Assembly (NCBI GenBank): GCA_034509755.1
Contig: CM067546.1
Coordinates: forward strand, 28,511,876 to 28,575,875
Direction: 5' to 3'
Source: Anisodus tanguticus
Lineage: Eukaryota; Streptophyta; Magnoliopsida; Solanales; Solanaceae
DNA: 64,000 nucleotides
The notes under the pieces are model-generated. The model was given only the letters and a program-made list of their open reading frames with translations, had not been told where the DNA came from and did no database searches. The stretch's first letter is position 1. Every line of letters starts with the position of its first letter. The translations under genes and the position numbers were made by a program. Shown one piece after another: positions 37,801 to 51,000 of the stretch.

Positions 37801-40800
37801 TAAGGTAATACTTAGTAAAAATATGATATTGGAAAAAACCTTCTGGGAGCCATTTGTGATGCAATCTTCAAGTTGCATGCATGAGTGTTCATCTTTGCAA
37901 GCAACTAAAACAATCCCATTATCATTCCCATCAAACAGATGATCTTTCTCTTCTCCAGACGATGCCTGTTTATCTCTTTCCTCTTGTATCTCCATCAGAA
38001 CATCCTGTAAAAACAAATCAAGCCCGTAAAATCCTAGTTGAAAAAAACTATCTAGGATTGAACCCATGAAAGCAATAAGTTTATTTTCTTAGGCAAAAGC
38101 CAGCAACCCAAATCAAATCCAATAGGATTACTAAGTCAACATGATTTTTATATAGTACTTAAAATTGATGCTTCAACTTCCAAAGGTTAATAATTGAAAA
38201 ATGGAAGTCACTCACTCACAAGTAAGACCTTCCCTTTGGTGGCTCCTCCAAGACTTCCTCCAAAACAACCCTGCTCTCTGCACTTGTTGACTTATCTATG
38301 AAAAATAAGCAAAAACAAGAGGAACCATGTCATACTTTACAGTTCTACACTGTTGTGATACTATTGAATGATTAAGAACAAGATTCACATCAGAAAATTT
38401 ACACCTTCGCTATTTTTATTGTCTATTTCGTTTTTCAACTTCCACCAACACAAAACTACATGTGTGCTTCCTTTTGCCCATTTCTTGTTTTTTTTTGTGT
38501 TGGGGGGTGGTGGTGTCTGGAAGAGAGAGGAATTCGACACAGGGTTATCTCCATTGAGATTGGTATGATTACCTCACATTCAAGTTATTAAAGTTAGTCC
38601 AACTCCATCATTAAATAAATAAACTGAGAATCCAATTGACAAAGAAAGTAAGAGCAATGCTAATACACACCTTCATCCTTATTGTTGTCATTAAGCTTTC
38701 TCTTTTTGGTTGATACAGTCTTAGTCAGCCCCAGTTTTCCTCTATCTGACCTCCCAAAATGATATACTCGCTTCTTAGCATACTCAAAGATCTTGTAACT
38801 GGACTCTGCAAATATCCAGACGGACCAGAAACTCTCTGATGCTCTAAGTGAATCTAGATACTTCAAGTAAGTTGCAGCATCATACCTACTCATATAAAAA
38901 CTAGATCAAGTTCTACTATAAATAACAAGAACCATAAGCACAAAGAAATTGAAACAGACCTCACAAACAGCACCAGTGCCCTACTTCCCAAACTAGGATA
39001 AACAAAGGATTCAGACTAGCAACCAAGTAGATTCATCCTATTATATTCTACCCGAAGCCCAATCTGTTGGTCCCAGTGTGAGAGAAAAGTTAACTGAAAC
39101 TGTTGAGTTTTTTAGTGTGCCGAGAATATGTGGGGTCATATTTTAAATACCGTGGTGTAGAACAGAAAATAGAATAAACTTATATTAAGAAGAGTAAAAG
39201 TGGGTCTCAGAAAACTTGTGGTATTTAAAAAGTACTAAAATATTCCATTTAAAGAGAGTGGACAAGGTTCTGAGATAACCTGGAAAAGAGAAGTAGACCA
39301 CATATTTTAGACCAGAGGGAATACCATTCAATACTTTCTCCTATTACGAGCAGATACTGTCTAAAAACCAGTAAAACATACAAGTCATACTGCAAAATAA
39401 TGGTATGTTTTGTGGTGTTCCAAAATAATTCTACCTTCCAATTTCAAAAACTTTATCTTTTCATACTACTACATATCATATGCTTGCCTGCTGGATTTCG
39501 CTCAAATTGACACCCAACAAATACACACTTTGTCTTAATGGAGTAAGAATATTGCATAAGACATACCCAGATGCAACAATTATCAAGAGTATATGAATAC
39601 CAAAGATCAAATAAAAGCATCTTGACCAATAAACAACAAAGACAACGTCACGGAAAAGAATTAGTAACAATTAAAACTCCTCTTGCTCAAAAAAATAAGA
39701 GCCATCTACTAGCTTGCTTAAAGAGACACATTAAATATCTCAAGAGACATCTAAGACCAACAAAATGTGTAAAGAGACAGAGAACGAGTAATACCAACAA
39801 GATAGTGAGTAAAAAGACACATGGTGAAAGCAAAAAACCAACTTTTGTACCTAACAAGGTAATCCAACAGCTTTCTTAATGTCTTCAAGTCTGAAACAAG
39901 CTGCTTCGTTCTCTTCCCTAAGGTATGCCAGATGGGGTCTAGCTGCCTTCTCACTATCTCATCGAACGACTTAAACAAACCATTCTCCACTGTCAAGTCT
40001 TCTACATCAACCTTATTAGTCTTTTTCATTTCCTTCAGACATGTATCCATCACCTCAATCACTGCTTTTTGAATCCCAATCATATACGTTGACATTGGTA
40101 CCCTTATATCCACAACCTCTGGTGGATCCCTCTCCAAATCCTGCGATACATAAACCTGAAACAACAAGAGCAACCCACTCAAACCATATAATCCCGCGCT
40201 TAGATTTTTTTCCACTCCCCCAGCTCATATCCGGGCCCTTCGAATAATCCAATTAAACTGGAAAAAAGAGATTAGAATAATCTAAAACAACTATTACCTC
40301 CATCGCATTCCAAGTAATTAAACTAAGTTGGCTTTCATGAAGTTCAAGCTTAGAGTCGTCACAATTTATGGCAAAAAGTAGAAATTTTGTGTTTTCTGGA
40401 AATTGTTCTCCGGTATTTGGTTACCTTGAATTGTAGATATTCTTCCAGTAAAACATTTTCCTACAAAGGGCTGTGTAAAGATTGCAAGGTTATTCCAAGT
40501 GAAAATCTTACGACCCAACATAAGCTCTTGGTGATGGACTTGGAGATCAAGAGGAAGAAGATGAAAAAGGTTGGGGGTGATCGGCCTAGGATCAAATGGA
40601 GTAGCTTGACTGCAACTCGTGCACAGAAGATGCGGGACAAGTTGATGGCTACGGGGGCTTGGGGGAGTAGTGGAGATGTGAACACTATGTGGGATAGTAA
40701 TACCAGTTGCATTAGAGAAGTAGCCAGAGAGGTGCTAGGGGTCTCAAGAGAGGTAGATTTGGTGGGCCCGAGGGGACTGGTGGTGGAATGGTGAAGTCCA

Positions 40801-43657
40801 AGGGAAGGTGGAGGCGAAAAAAGATGGTGTATGCGAAGTAAGTGGATAATACGTACGAGGAGGAGAAGCGGACGAATCAGGAAGGGTTTAAGATGGCAAA
40901 GAAGGAGGTGAAACTAGCGGTTACGGCAACAAAAACGACATTTCAGCGGATGTATGAAGAATTAGAGGGCAAAGGCGAAGATAAGAAGTTGTACAAGTTT
41001 GCCAAAGAGATAGAGAAGAGGGCCCGTGATCTAGATTAGGTGAAGTGCATCAAGGACGAGGACGGCAAAGTACTGATAGAGGAGGCACTCATTCGACGGG
41101 GATGACAGCCTTACTTTCATAAACTCTTGAACGAAGTGGGGGACAGAGACATTGTGATAGGAGATTTGTCGCACTCAGAGAGGAGTCGAGATTTTGGATA
41201 TTGTAGATGTATAAAGGTTGAGGAGATTAAGGGTTATTCGTAAGATGCACATGGGAAGAGTGATCGGGCCTGACGAGATCCCGGTGAAATTTTGGAAGAG
41301 TGCAGGCATGCCAGGTTTGGAGTGGGTGACTAGGATGTTTAATGGCATTTTTAAGACGGCAAAAATGCTTGAGAATGGAGGTGGAGTACGATAATTTTGT
41401 TGTACAAGAACAAGGGTGACATTCAGCGTTGCAATAATTATAGGGGGGTCAAACTGCTAACTCACACTATGAAAGTTTGGGAGAGAGTAGTGGATATGAA
41501 GGTGAGGAGGGGAGTGGATATTTTATAGAACCGGTTTAGATTCATGTCGGGGCATTCAACAACATAAGTAATCCGTCTTGTGAGAAGGCTGGTGGAGTAG
41601 TACAGGGAGAGGAAAAAAGACCTGCACATGATGTTCATCAACTTTAAGAAGGCTTACAACAAAGTCCCTAGGGAGATTATATGGAGGTGCTTGGAGGCTA
41701 AAGTTACCTATAGCATATACTAGAGCGATTAAGGACATGTATGAGGGAGCCAAGGTCGAGGGTAGGACAGTGGGAGGTTACTCGGAGCACTTATCAGTCG
41801 TGATGGGATTGCACCATTGATCAGCCTTTAGTCTATTTTTCTTTGCCTTAGTTGTGGATGTTTTGACACGGCATATCCAAGGAGAGGTACCATAGTGTAT
41901 GTTATTTGCGCGACATAGTGTTGATTAACGAGACCAACGGGGGAGTTAATGCTAAGCTAGAGGTTTGGAAACAGACCCTGGAGTCTAAAGGGTTCTTGGA
42001 GTGTAAGTCCAGTGGTTTAATGTGTGAGGCTGACGTGGAAGTAAGTCTTGACAAACATGTCAACAAAAAAAAGAATTTCAAGTATTTTGGGTCTATTATT
42101 CAAGGTAATGGAGATATTGATGATGATGTCGCACATCGTATTGGTGCGGGTGGATGAAATGGAAGCTCGCATCCGGAGTCTTGTGTGATAAGAAGGTGCC
42201 ACAAAAACTCAAAAGGCAATTACTACAGAGTGGTGGTTAGACCAACTATATTGTATGGGCGAAGTGTTGGCAATTAAGATCTCACATTCAGAAGATGAAA
42301 GTTGCGAAAATGAGAATGTTGCGGTGAATGTGTGGGCATACTAAGAGAGATAGGATTAGAAATGAAGGCATTGGGGACAATGTGGGAGTGACCTCGATGG
42401 AAGAAAAAATGACAGAAGCAAGGCTGAGATGGTTCGGGCATGTGAAAGAGGAGATGTGAAAATGCCCTGGTGTAGAGAGGTGTGAGAGGTTGGCTATGGA
42501 TGGCTTCAGGAGAGGCAGAAGGTCGAAGAAATATTGAGATAGGTGATCAGACATGATATGGAAAAGTTGTAGTTGACCGAGTACATGATCGTAGATAGGA
42601 GGTTGTGTTGGATACGGATTAGGGTAGAAGATTAGTAGGTAGTAGAGTGGTCTCATAGCCATAATGTTTCTCATGTAATTTCTTATCATTCAATTACTGT
42701 TACTATTTATTGTCTCTTGTTCTTGCATAGCATATTATTTCTATTATTATTTACTGCTCATTTTTTCCTATTTGACTTGCCTTGCTATTGCTTTATTCTG
42801 AACTGATGGTCTATCAGAAACAGCTTCTCTACCCCTTAAGGTAGGGGTAATGTCTGCGTATACTCTACCCTCCTCAGACCCACTTGTGGGATTACACTGA
42901 TATGTTGTTGTTAAACATTTTCCTACAACTCATTGTGTCAACCTTTAAAACTCAAAATTACACTATCCACATTATGGTATAACCATATGTTAAACACTAC
43001 AAAATGCTCAAAAAATGATTAGCAAAGGTAGCACATTTTATTTTCCTTCATAGTACTAAACGCCAATATAATTTCATAATCAGAGTTCATAGGAATTACC
43101 TGGAATCGAGGCCAAAGGTGAAGCTTTCTAAGAAAAAGGCATTTAAGCGTTCTCTCAGCTTTAGCAAAACCAGAAACCATAGAATGAGGCCGGTCGGAAA
43201 ATGCACGAACATAGAGCGAACGATTCGTTGACTGCAAAATACGTACAATAAATGCCTCCGTGGACGTATCCGATAGCGAATGAGCATTGAGAATAATAAG
43301 TCCGGTAACAGCAGTCGTCGGAAGACGATGAGTCAATAAGTCAACAATGAGAATCTGAGAAGTGATAAATAAAATTCCACCGGAAGTGTACAGTGAAAGC
43401 CTCTGGTTCGCCGGTAAGTCCGAAGTGATCTCCGAGGGTAAGATTTGGGATTGAAGGCTATTTTCGCAATTTCGTAAAATGGAGGTTTTTTGAGAAGGAG
43501 TAGCGGAGAGGATAAGTAAACAGCCTTGAGAGTGGTGGTGGAGAAGGAAAAGGGAGGAGATGAGTTTATGAATACCGAGACCGGAGGAGGTAATTACTAA
43601 ACCGCCATTGGAATCTTCTAGAAGGTCTGTGATTATGTGTTCGTGGAATTGTACCAT
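34886..43657 (-). CDS. UVH1: DNA repair endonuclease UVH1 (XPF/RAD1/ERCC4 homologue), with three disabling lesions
   Basis: XPF-family structure-specific nuclease: with ERCC1 it cuts 5' of bulky lesions in nucleotide excision repair and acts in recombination, in the nucleus. Eleven exons with GT/AG borders: 43657-43100, 40155-39851, 38885-38671, 38295-38220, 38004-37840, 37459-37112, 37035-36668, 35963-35853, 35770-35510, 35425-35202, 35096-34886. Exon 1 starts [20 protein letters not shown], the family N-terminus. Exon 9 holds the nuclease core [19 protein letters not shown] (ERKx3D). Exon 11 is the helix-hairpin-helix tail ([16 protein letters not shown]). Total near 947 residues, against 956 from memory for Arabidopsis. 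Lesions: exon 4 lacks one base of a conserved Trp codon (about 38234); exon 6 has A9 where frame needs A10 (37132-37140); exon 11 has TAG at 34945-34943, 19 codons before the usual stop. Either a recent pseudogene or assembly error. Confidence 0.93.
40451..42928 (+). mobile_element. RTE-clade LINE in UVH1 intron 1, with 16-bp target duplication
   Basis: The element (40467-42912) lies between exact copies of AAACATTTTCCTACAA (40451-40466 and 42913-42928). It is 5'-truncated: it starts in the end of the endonuclease domain ([20 protein letters not shown]), continues through a decayed reverse transcriptase ([47 protein letters not shown]) and the family C-terminus, and ends in a TGTTGTTGTT tail. 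Many stops and frameshifts; the FADD active-site box is not readable. It runs opposite to UVH1. Confidence 0.9.
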
Positions 43658-43923
43658 ATTTTGGGATCTAGGTTTCCGCCTTATGTGGTGGCTTTAGGTG
43701 GCGGGAGTTTGTTGGAAGAATTCAAAGTGATCTTATATACTATGAGAATTTTGGCATATTGGGGTTTAGACAAATCTTAAATTTGAGTTTTCGCCCCTGA
43801 AGTTTGAATATGTGTCGATTTTGTTACCATATTTAGTTTTCCCGTCCTCGTTCAATTTAAAAAAATAAAGCAATCCTTTTCAACATTTTCATGTACACAT
43901 CTAGAAACCATTGAATAAGCACT
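43658..43923 (-). promoter_or_regulatory. Upstream region of UVH1
   Basis: The 266 bases between the UVH1 start codon and the first SINE. No clear TATA box at a fitting distance and no other motif I would name. The proximal promoter should lie here, with two SINEs just beyond it. Confidence 0.35.
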
Positions 43924-44108
43924 AAAAAAGGGCAGTCCGGTGCACTAAGCTCTCGTTATACGCGGGGTCTGCAGAAGGGCCGAACAACAAGGGTCTATTA
44001 TATGTAGTCTTATCATACATTTCTGCAAAAGACTGTTTCCACGGCTTGAACAACTGACCTCCAGTGTCACATGACAACAACTTTACCAGTTACTCCTCCC
44101 CTTCACAT
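43924..44108 (-). mobile_element. Au-type SINE (copy 1), upstream of UVH1
   Basis: tRNA-derived SINE on the minus strand: box A-like CTGGTAAAGTTG, box B-like GTTCAAGCCGTGG, then the body with GCTTAGTGCACCGGACTGCC and a T-run tail. Flanked by exact CCATTGAATAAGCACT (43908-43923, 44109-44124). Its central part is more diverged than copies 2 and 3. Confidence 0.85.
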
Positions 44109-44273
44109 CCATTGAATAAGCACTGATAAGATTAATTTCATATTCTTTATTTTTAAAGTATAATTTCATCTATGAAAAAGTAAAGTGGCACTCTCTATAT
44201 TTTTAATAGGTAATTTCCTATTTTCAAAATTATAAATTTCACATTTTAAAAAAAATTGCGTATCTAAAATTGA

Positions 44274-44463
44274 AGGGGAGCCTTGGTTAACTGGTAAAGT
44301 TGTTGTCATGTGATCAGAATGTCATGGGTTCAAGCCGTGAAAACAACTTCTTGCAGAAATGTGAGGTAAGGCTGCGTACAATAGACTCATGTGGTTCGGC
44401 CCTTCCCGAACCCCACGCATAGCGAGAGCTTAGTGCACTGCACTGCTCTTTATTTTTTTACCC
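44274..44463 (+). mobile_element. Au-type SINE (copy 2), upstream of UVH1
   Basis: Plus-strand copy: GGGGAGCCTTGG start, TGGTAAAGTTG box A, GGGTTCAAGCCG box B, AGGTAAGGCTGCGTACAATA body, T-rich tail. Flanked by ATCTAAAATTGA at 44262-44273 and 44464-44475. Confidence 0.87.
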
Positions 44464-45052
44464 ATCTAAAATTGACCAAACAGTTTCAAAAAGCATAACG
44501 TGGTACTCTCTATATTTTTAGGAGATAAATTTCACATTTTGAAAGAAAAAAAACTTGTCTATAATTATCCTTTGATTGACCGAATAGTGTCAAAAGAAAT
44601 TATATTGACAATGTAGATATAACTTAAACTCGGTTGGTAATGGGTTATACAATCAAACCTGTATTTATTTCGATACTTTTTTTGCTGCTAAAATAAAATG
44701 TTGTCATAAAGAATATATAAACATAACATGAAAAATCAATTCAAAAACATTTGATTGTTATAGTGAAAATGTTGTTAATAATTGTTATAGAAAAATCTAA
44801 CGGAGTCATTTTTCTCCTCCAATCTTGTGCTAAAAATTGGATTGCTTTTGAGAAACAGATAAATTGGTGCAATCTCAATACTAGTCATTCAACGTATTAT
44901 TTCTTCTTTCCAATTTATGAAAACATACTCTGCAAAATTGATTACAACATGGGATAGAGAAATGTGCACAGAACAGTTCAAAACTATGACTTCAATGTAC
45001 AAAATAGCAGTACTGTGGTAAACTACTGCAAATCATACAGGCTCCTTAAATG
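44464..45052. other. Intergenic stretch between UVH1 and the cyclophilin gene
   Basis: No supported gene. A block with ACTCTCTATATTTTTA and AAATTTCACATTTT (about 44480-44560) repeats a block at 44170-44250, on the far side of SINE copy 2. A minus-strand AATAAA at about 44664 could serve the cyclophilin gene, but it is about 390 bases past the stop. Confidence 0.4.
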
Positions 45053-48000
45053 CTAACTGTTAAGGTTCAAATCACCATTGTTGGACTTGGCTCTTCGTAC
45101 CCTCAAAGGTACAGGGTTCTCCAAGACTGTCACGTTAACTCCGGTCCAGACATCCAATTTCGTGGGGAGCTGAGTAATTTTCTCTACGATTTCCATGTCG
45201 TCTGGCAGCACATAGCCAAAAACAGTGTACGCATTTTTCCATTCTTGATGGTTTGCTAAGCTTATAAAGAATTCAGGGCCCAAACCAACCCATGCAACTG
45301 AACCCCGTCTTATTTCCGGACAGAATTCACTTGTAACTGTGTCGAGTGTTGTTCCTTGAGCACCAAGAGTTCCTTGTAATAAAGCATATGGAGGGCCAAA
45401 AGAAGCCTGAAATTATGGAAAGCAGATGTAAAGAACTCAGGAAAACTGAAGTTTCTATTCAAAAGATAGCACTTGAGAATGCACAAAGATCATCAAAGAA
45501 TGACTGATGCACTAGAGAAAACCTCCTACACAAGATGAGTAATAGATGAAACTCCGTTTACACTATTTATCATCAACCACAGGATGCAATAAGCAAAACG
45601 CAAACAGCAGCAATTAATATTTCACGTTGTCCTCCCAAGAGCTTTGAGCAGCCATGCCGGTTGGGAAGGAAGTTGAGTTGTAGAAATTTTTTTGTTTGAA
45701 ACTGGTTGAGTTGCAGAAGTTTTAGAGTGCAATACATACAAAATGTGTAATACTAGGGATATGATAGAAGAAATAGGACACAATTGTGGGGTCCAAAGAG
45801 GAATTGGCAAACATTTTGCAGCGGACGATATGCATACATAATTTTGCTCTCACTTCCATGTTTTTCCAGCTATGTATAACAAGGTCAAAATAGTACTCCA
45901 GCCATTTCGTTTTATGTAAACACTATTTGACTGGACACGGAAAGTAGATATCTCTTAATTATATTTGCATAATACTTCCTCCGTCTCAAAATGGCAGAGT
46001 TTGTCAAACCTTCTAATTTTCAGCAATAAATTCGGATTCTTCCAAATTTATGAAATAAAATTTCCATAGTCGGAATTTACATTAGTTCTATAAATCACAA
46101 TTTTTATATAAAAAGTATTCAAAAAATGTTTTGAGGTAATGGTTGCAAAGAATCACTTTAGTAGTAATAGCGAACATAAAATGGGACATGGAGAGAATAT
46201 AACTAGTAGTGGAAATGTACCAATCGAATTTGAAGAAAACTTCAACTGAAAGAGTCACAAGAATTTGGATGGAGGAAGTTTGAAATTATAGCATGAACAC
46301 TTATTATTCTTAATCCCTCTACATAGTCAAAGTAGATCAAATTGAGAGGAGTCCCAATAATTCATCTTACTCGTGATCAAAACGGAGCTGTTCAGGATTA
46401 GAAGTCACATGTAATAGTGTAGAAGAGAGATGAAACTTTACATCTTTTATGTGATCTCCGTGTGCATCCCAAACTTGTCCGCGAGTTTCCGCACGAAAAA
46501 ATTGGCAACCAGCACAGTGGCGCAACCCCAACAACTCCAAAATGTTAAAAACAGAGTGTGGGGAACATTCTGGCAAAAGCTGCAGAAAATTAAGAAGACA
46601 ATACAGACAGGAATTAGAAAATCCTTGTTAAGGGAAAGGACTAGATGAAAACCAAGCATAGTGGCTCTGAAAAGTGATACAGCGTTGAAGACATCTTATG
46701 GATGACAAAGTTTAGTATAAAGTTACTGTATCCCTTCCATCCAAAACGAGTCTTTAGGAAATGGAAGATTTGTAAAAGGCACAGTCGTCACTAGTAGTGG
46801 ACATATTTAAAGACACGAGCTATTAAAGAGCAAAAGGCGTTCTTCATACAACAACATACCCAATCCCAAAAAGGCGGTCTTCATGTTTTGACAAAAAAAA
46901 AAGTTATTTGCCATCCATAAAAGTGTGTCCCTGGGGTCCTCAGATCTCAGATTTTCTTTATTTCCTTCAGTTCTCCTTCTGCTTCCCTTCTCTTAATGTA
47001 TTATTTGTTTTAAAGAAGGGGAAACACATGAGGAAGAACAAAATTCTAAATAGGCTAGTAGTTTTTTTATCACGGATAGGCAAGTAGTTTAGACATAAGC
47101 CTGAAAAACCATTAACTACTTAGTAAGTCAATTTAGAAACCATCTCTTAATGTGGTTGCATTTCTAACAACGGAATCCTAGCTGGCAAATCATAAATGGA
47201 TTATTAGGGGATGCTAATCTTGACATGATTTAGCTTGACTAATTTTCCGAGTATCGCATGTTAAGAAAAAATGAGAATGAAGATGAAAATGGTAAATGGG
47301 ATTCATTAGGGTCATAGTAAGAATCAACTTATTTATTTATTTATTTTTGATATATCAAACTAAGAATAAACTTATTCGCATTCTATCATACTTACCACCC
47401 AATAATTGTATATAACAATTCTTGTTGGTCATGAACCTTCTTATTGATCCAGAAACCACGATCACCAAACAGTTGTTTTTCCTCTTTTTCAATTTGCAGT
47501 TGCTTCTGAGCATGATCTTACAAGTATCACAGCAAGATGCAGTAGTCAAACAATCCAAACCTCAATATTCAATCAAGCATGATCAGCAAAATCAACTTTT
47601 TTTAGCAAGAGCTTCCTGAACCATTGCTTTTATTTTCTTGCTTATCATTACTTTTTGGAAGTTAATTATAAGACATCTTGAGGTTGACGTGGAAGTGAGA
47701 CTTGTACCCAGGCCATCCAGAAGAGTAGTCTCAAGTATCTTGGGTCTATTATACAAGGCAACGGGGAGATTGTCGATGATGTCACACATCGTATTGGTGC
47801 AGGGTGGATGAAATGGAGACTCGCATCCGGAGTGCTATGTGATAAGAAGGTGCCACCAAAACTAAAGGGCAAGTTCTACAAAGTGGTGGTTAGACAGACT
47901 ATCTTGTATGGGGCAGAGTGTTGACCAATTAAGATCTTTCACGTTCAAAAGATGAAAGTTGCGGAGATGAGAATGTTGCGATGGATGTATGGGCACATGA

Positions 48001-51000
48001 GGAGAGACAGGATTAGGAATGAGGCTGTCAGGGACAAGGTGGGAATGGCCTCGGTGGAGGACAATATGCGGGAAGCGAGGCTGAGATGGTTTGGGCATGT
48101 GAAGAGGAGAGACACAGATGACCCAGTGCGGAAGTGTGAGAGGTGGGCTATGGACGGTTTTAGAAGAGGTAGGGGTAGACCGAAGAAGTATTTGGGAGAG
48201 GTTATTAGACAGGACATGGCGAAGTTACAACTTACCGAGGACATGACCTTAGATAGGAGGTTATGGAGGACTCAAATTAGGGTAGAAGGCTAGTAGGTAC
48301 TCTCGCTTATCTTTTCATATTAGTACTCGCAATATTTCTCTATAGTTTAATGTGCTTTGATTTCTGTTACTATTTGGTATTTTTTGTACTTCGATTATCT
48401 TATTATATTTGTGTTAGCTACTGTCACTTTTCCAAATGGGGTTTATCATGACTTAGTTGCTTTCGGTATTTTCATTGTCATATTGTTTTAAATTTCTTGT
48501 CCTTATCTGACCTTTTTCTATGATTTCTCTTGAGCCGAGGGTCTTAGGAAATAGCCTTCCTACCTTGGTAGGGGTAAGGTCTGCGTACACTCTACCCTCC
48601 CCAGACCCCACGTTGTAGGATTTCACTGGATATGTTGTTGTAATTATAAGACATCTCAATGCTGGTGGAGATAGGCTTTAAGTATCCATCTATTAAAGTT
48701 AAACCTCATAGACTATTGCTCATTGCCTGGATTCTATCGAGACCTTTTCACCATGCACTTGTATCACTCAAGACAGAAAACAATATAGCAGATTGAAGTA
48801 GCCCATACTATTTTGGAAGTGTATGCACTCTTACACGCTGATTCCCATCCATATATATGCATATTTAGATTAGAGAAGTCAGTGGAAGCCACTGAAAATT
48901 GTGTCTAAGCTGAGATATTCAAAATGCACTGTAAAGGCTAATCCGCATTAGATGAGTTGCAACTTCGCAGCGTTTGTTTAGATACTGTCATTTCTCTGTA
49001 GTAAGAAATATTGAAGTAGGTATTCATCAAGGAACAGAACATACCTTAACGTGAATAGCACCAAATTCTGTTTCCAAGGCGACAATTCCCTAAAAGCAGC
49101 GGGATTAAAAACAGAAATTTTTGCAGTTAGTCCATTAAGATTTTCTAAATTTTCAAGAGCTATAAGGAGGTAGTATATGATTCCCTCCATAAATGAAGGA
49201 GTTTTATGGTTTCTTGGACAATGAAGAGTGATAATGCTATCAGAGAAACACCACAAGTACATTGTAGGTTGTTGAGAAAGTTGAATACCTCTCCTTTTCC
49301 AAAAACAATGCCAGACGTCCACATAATCTTGTTTCCTTCTTCCTGTTTATCAGGAGCCAAAGTATCTTTCTGCTTCTTCAACCAGCACTATATCATCAAG
49401 CAAGACATGCCAAACCAAACAGTCAAACTCCCATTTACATGGTGTATATTAGTTCATAAAGTAACTAAAAATACAAAAAGATAATCTTACAACAACATAA
49501 TCTAAAATGAATGCAGAACTAATATATGTCAAAAATAAGTACATGAGGGCTTCTCTAAAAGTAAGCCCTGCTTCACTCACTATCATAAATGGACAACAAC
49601 TTCTATCTTTCCAAACTTCAGTAAACTACTTTAACCTCCAAAAGCATATTCTCAAAGGCCTAATTGGTTTGTTTTAAACCTTGGCAGTTGGACCTCCTTT
49701 TCTTGAATTTCAATAGGACAAAAGAGGTGACTACTGACAATTTCTCATTTAATTCTCCAGATTGTCAAGGAAAGAACAGATTCATGAGGTTGCAATCGGT
49801 TACGTTCCTTGAAATTTTTTAGAAATTACAGTCAGCCGAAAAACTAAAGGGGAGTCTTGGAGTAACTGGTAAAGTTGTTGTCATGTGACCAGGAAATCAT
49901 GGGTTCAAGCTGTGGAAACAACCTCCTATAGAAATGTGAGGTAAGGCTGCGTACAATAGACCCTTGTGGTCCGGCCCTTCCCCGGACCCCGCGCATAGCG
50001 GGAGCTTAGTGCACCAGGCTGCCCTTTTACAGTCAGCTGAAAAACTAAGTAGTAATTATTTTAAATAAACGCTGAAAGTAAGAGATATCCATCACATTCA
50101 CAGACACCATACGACATCTAAGGCAAACATTTCTAGCTAATCACAAGCAAAGTACTTCTAAAAGGAAATAGTGAGCAATTACATCATAGAAACAATGTGC
50201 TGCTAACCAGCCCCAAATTGCCAACAGCTCACTTCTTGATTAATTTAAGAACCAACATCACAATTCACTAAATCATATTTTGTCTTTTACTGCATTACGG
50301 TTGTATGATCTTTAATAACCAAAGGTCTAAATCTGCATGGTTTATTAAAACTGGACATATACCCAATCATACTGCCAATAACTTACAACTAAAAACACCA
50401 CATACTAAAAAAAAACAGGGGGGAGGGGGGTTGGGGGGTTCTAAACTAACTTCACCAAATTCGTCACCACACGAAAGAGTGGGCAATTCACTTCTGGGGA
50501 GGGTAGAATGTACGCACACCTTTAACTCTACCTTTGTGGGGGTGGAGAGGCTCTTTCCGATAGACAATTCACTAAATCATGTTCTACCTTATTGCATTAT
50601 GATTGTATGATCACTCATAATTAAAGGTTTAAATCTGCATGATTTATCAAAATTGGACATATACCCAATCATTCATAACTTACAACTAAAGCCACCATAT
50701 AGTAAAAGTTAAAAACAACAAAAATAAAAAGGATCATAATTTTTCCGAACTCACCTCACCAAATTTGTCACCACAAGCCTTTTTATTTCCACAAAAAACC
50801 CATGTATCACAAAGGCAAGGCCCATGATTACCAGTACACATAGCTTTACAAGCCTCACAACATTCATTAGTACTATTAACCTTAAAATCAGAACCCCACT
50901 TCACAGCAGCACCCCAAAGCTCAAAACTTTCGATCCCATTACAACATTCACCATCCACGTCACCACCGCCACCGTCAACCACCGCCAACCTCCGCTCAAC

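Noticed and set aside
41906..42157. Plus-strand frame inside UVH1 intron 1 as a nested gene
   Set aside because: It is a fragment of the decayed RTE LINE reverse transcriptase.
49861..49920. tRNA gene suggested by box A and box B
   Set aside because: The boxes belong to a SINE; no cloverleaf with an anticodon stem can be formed.
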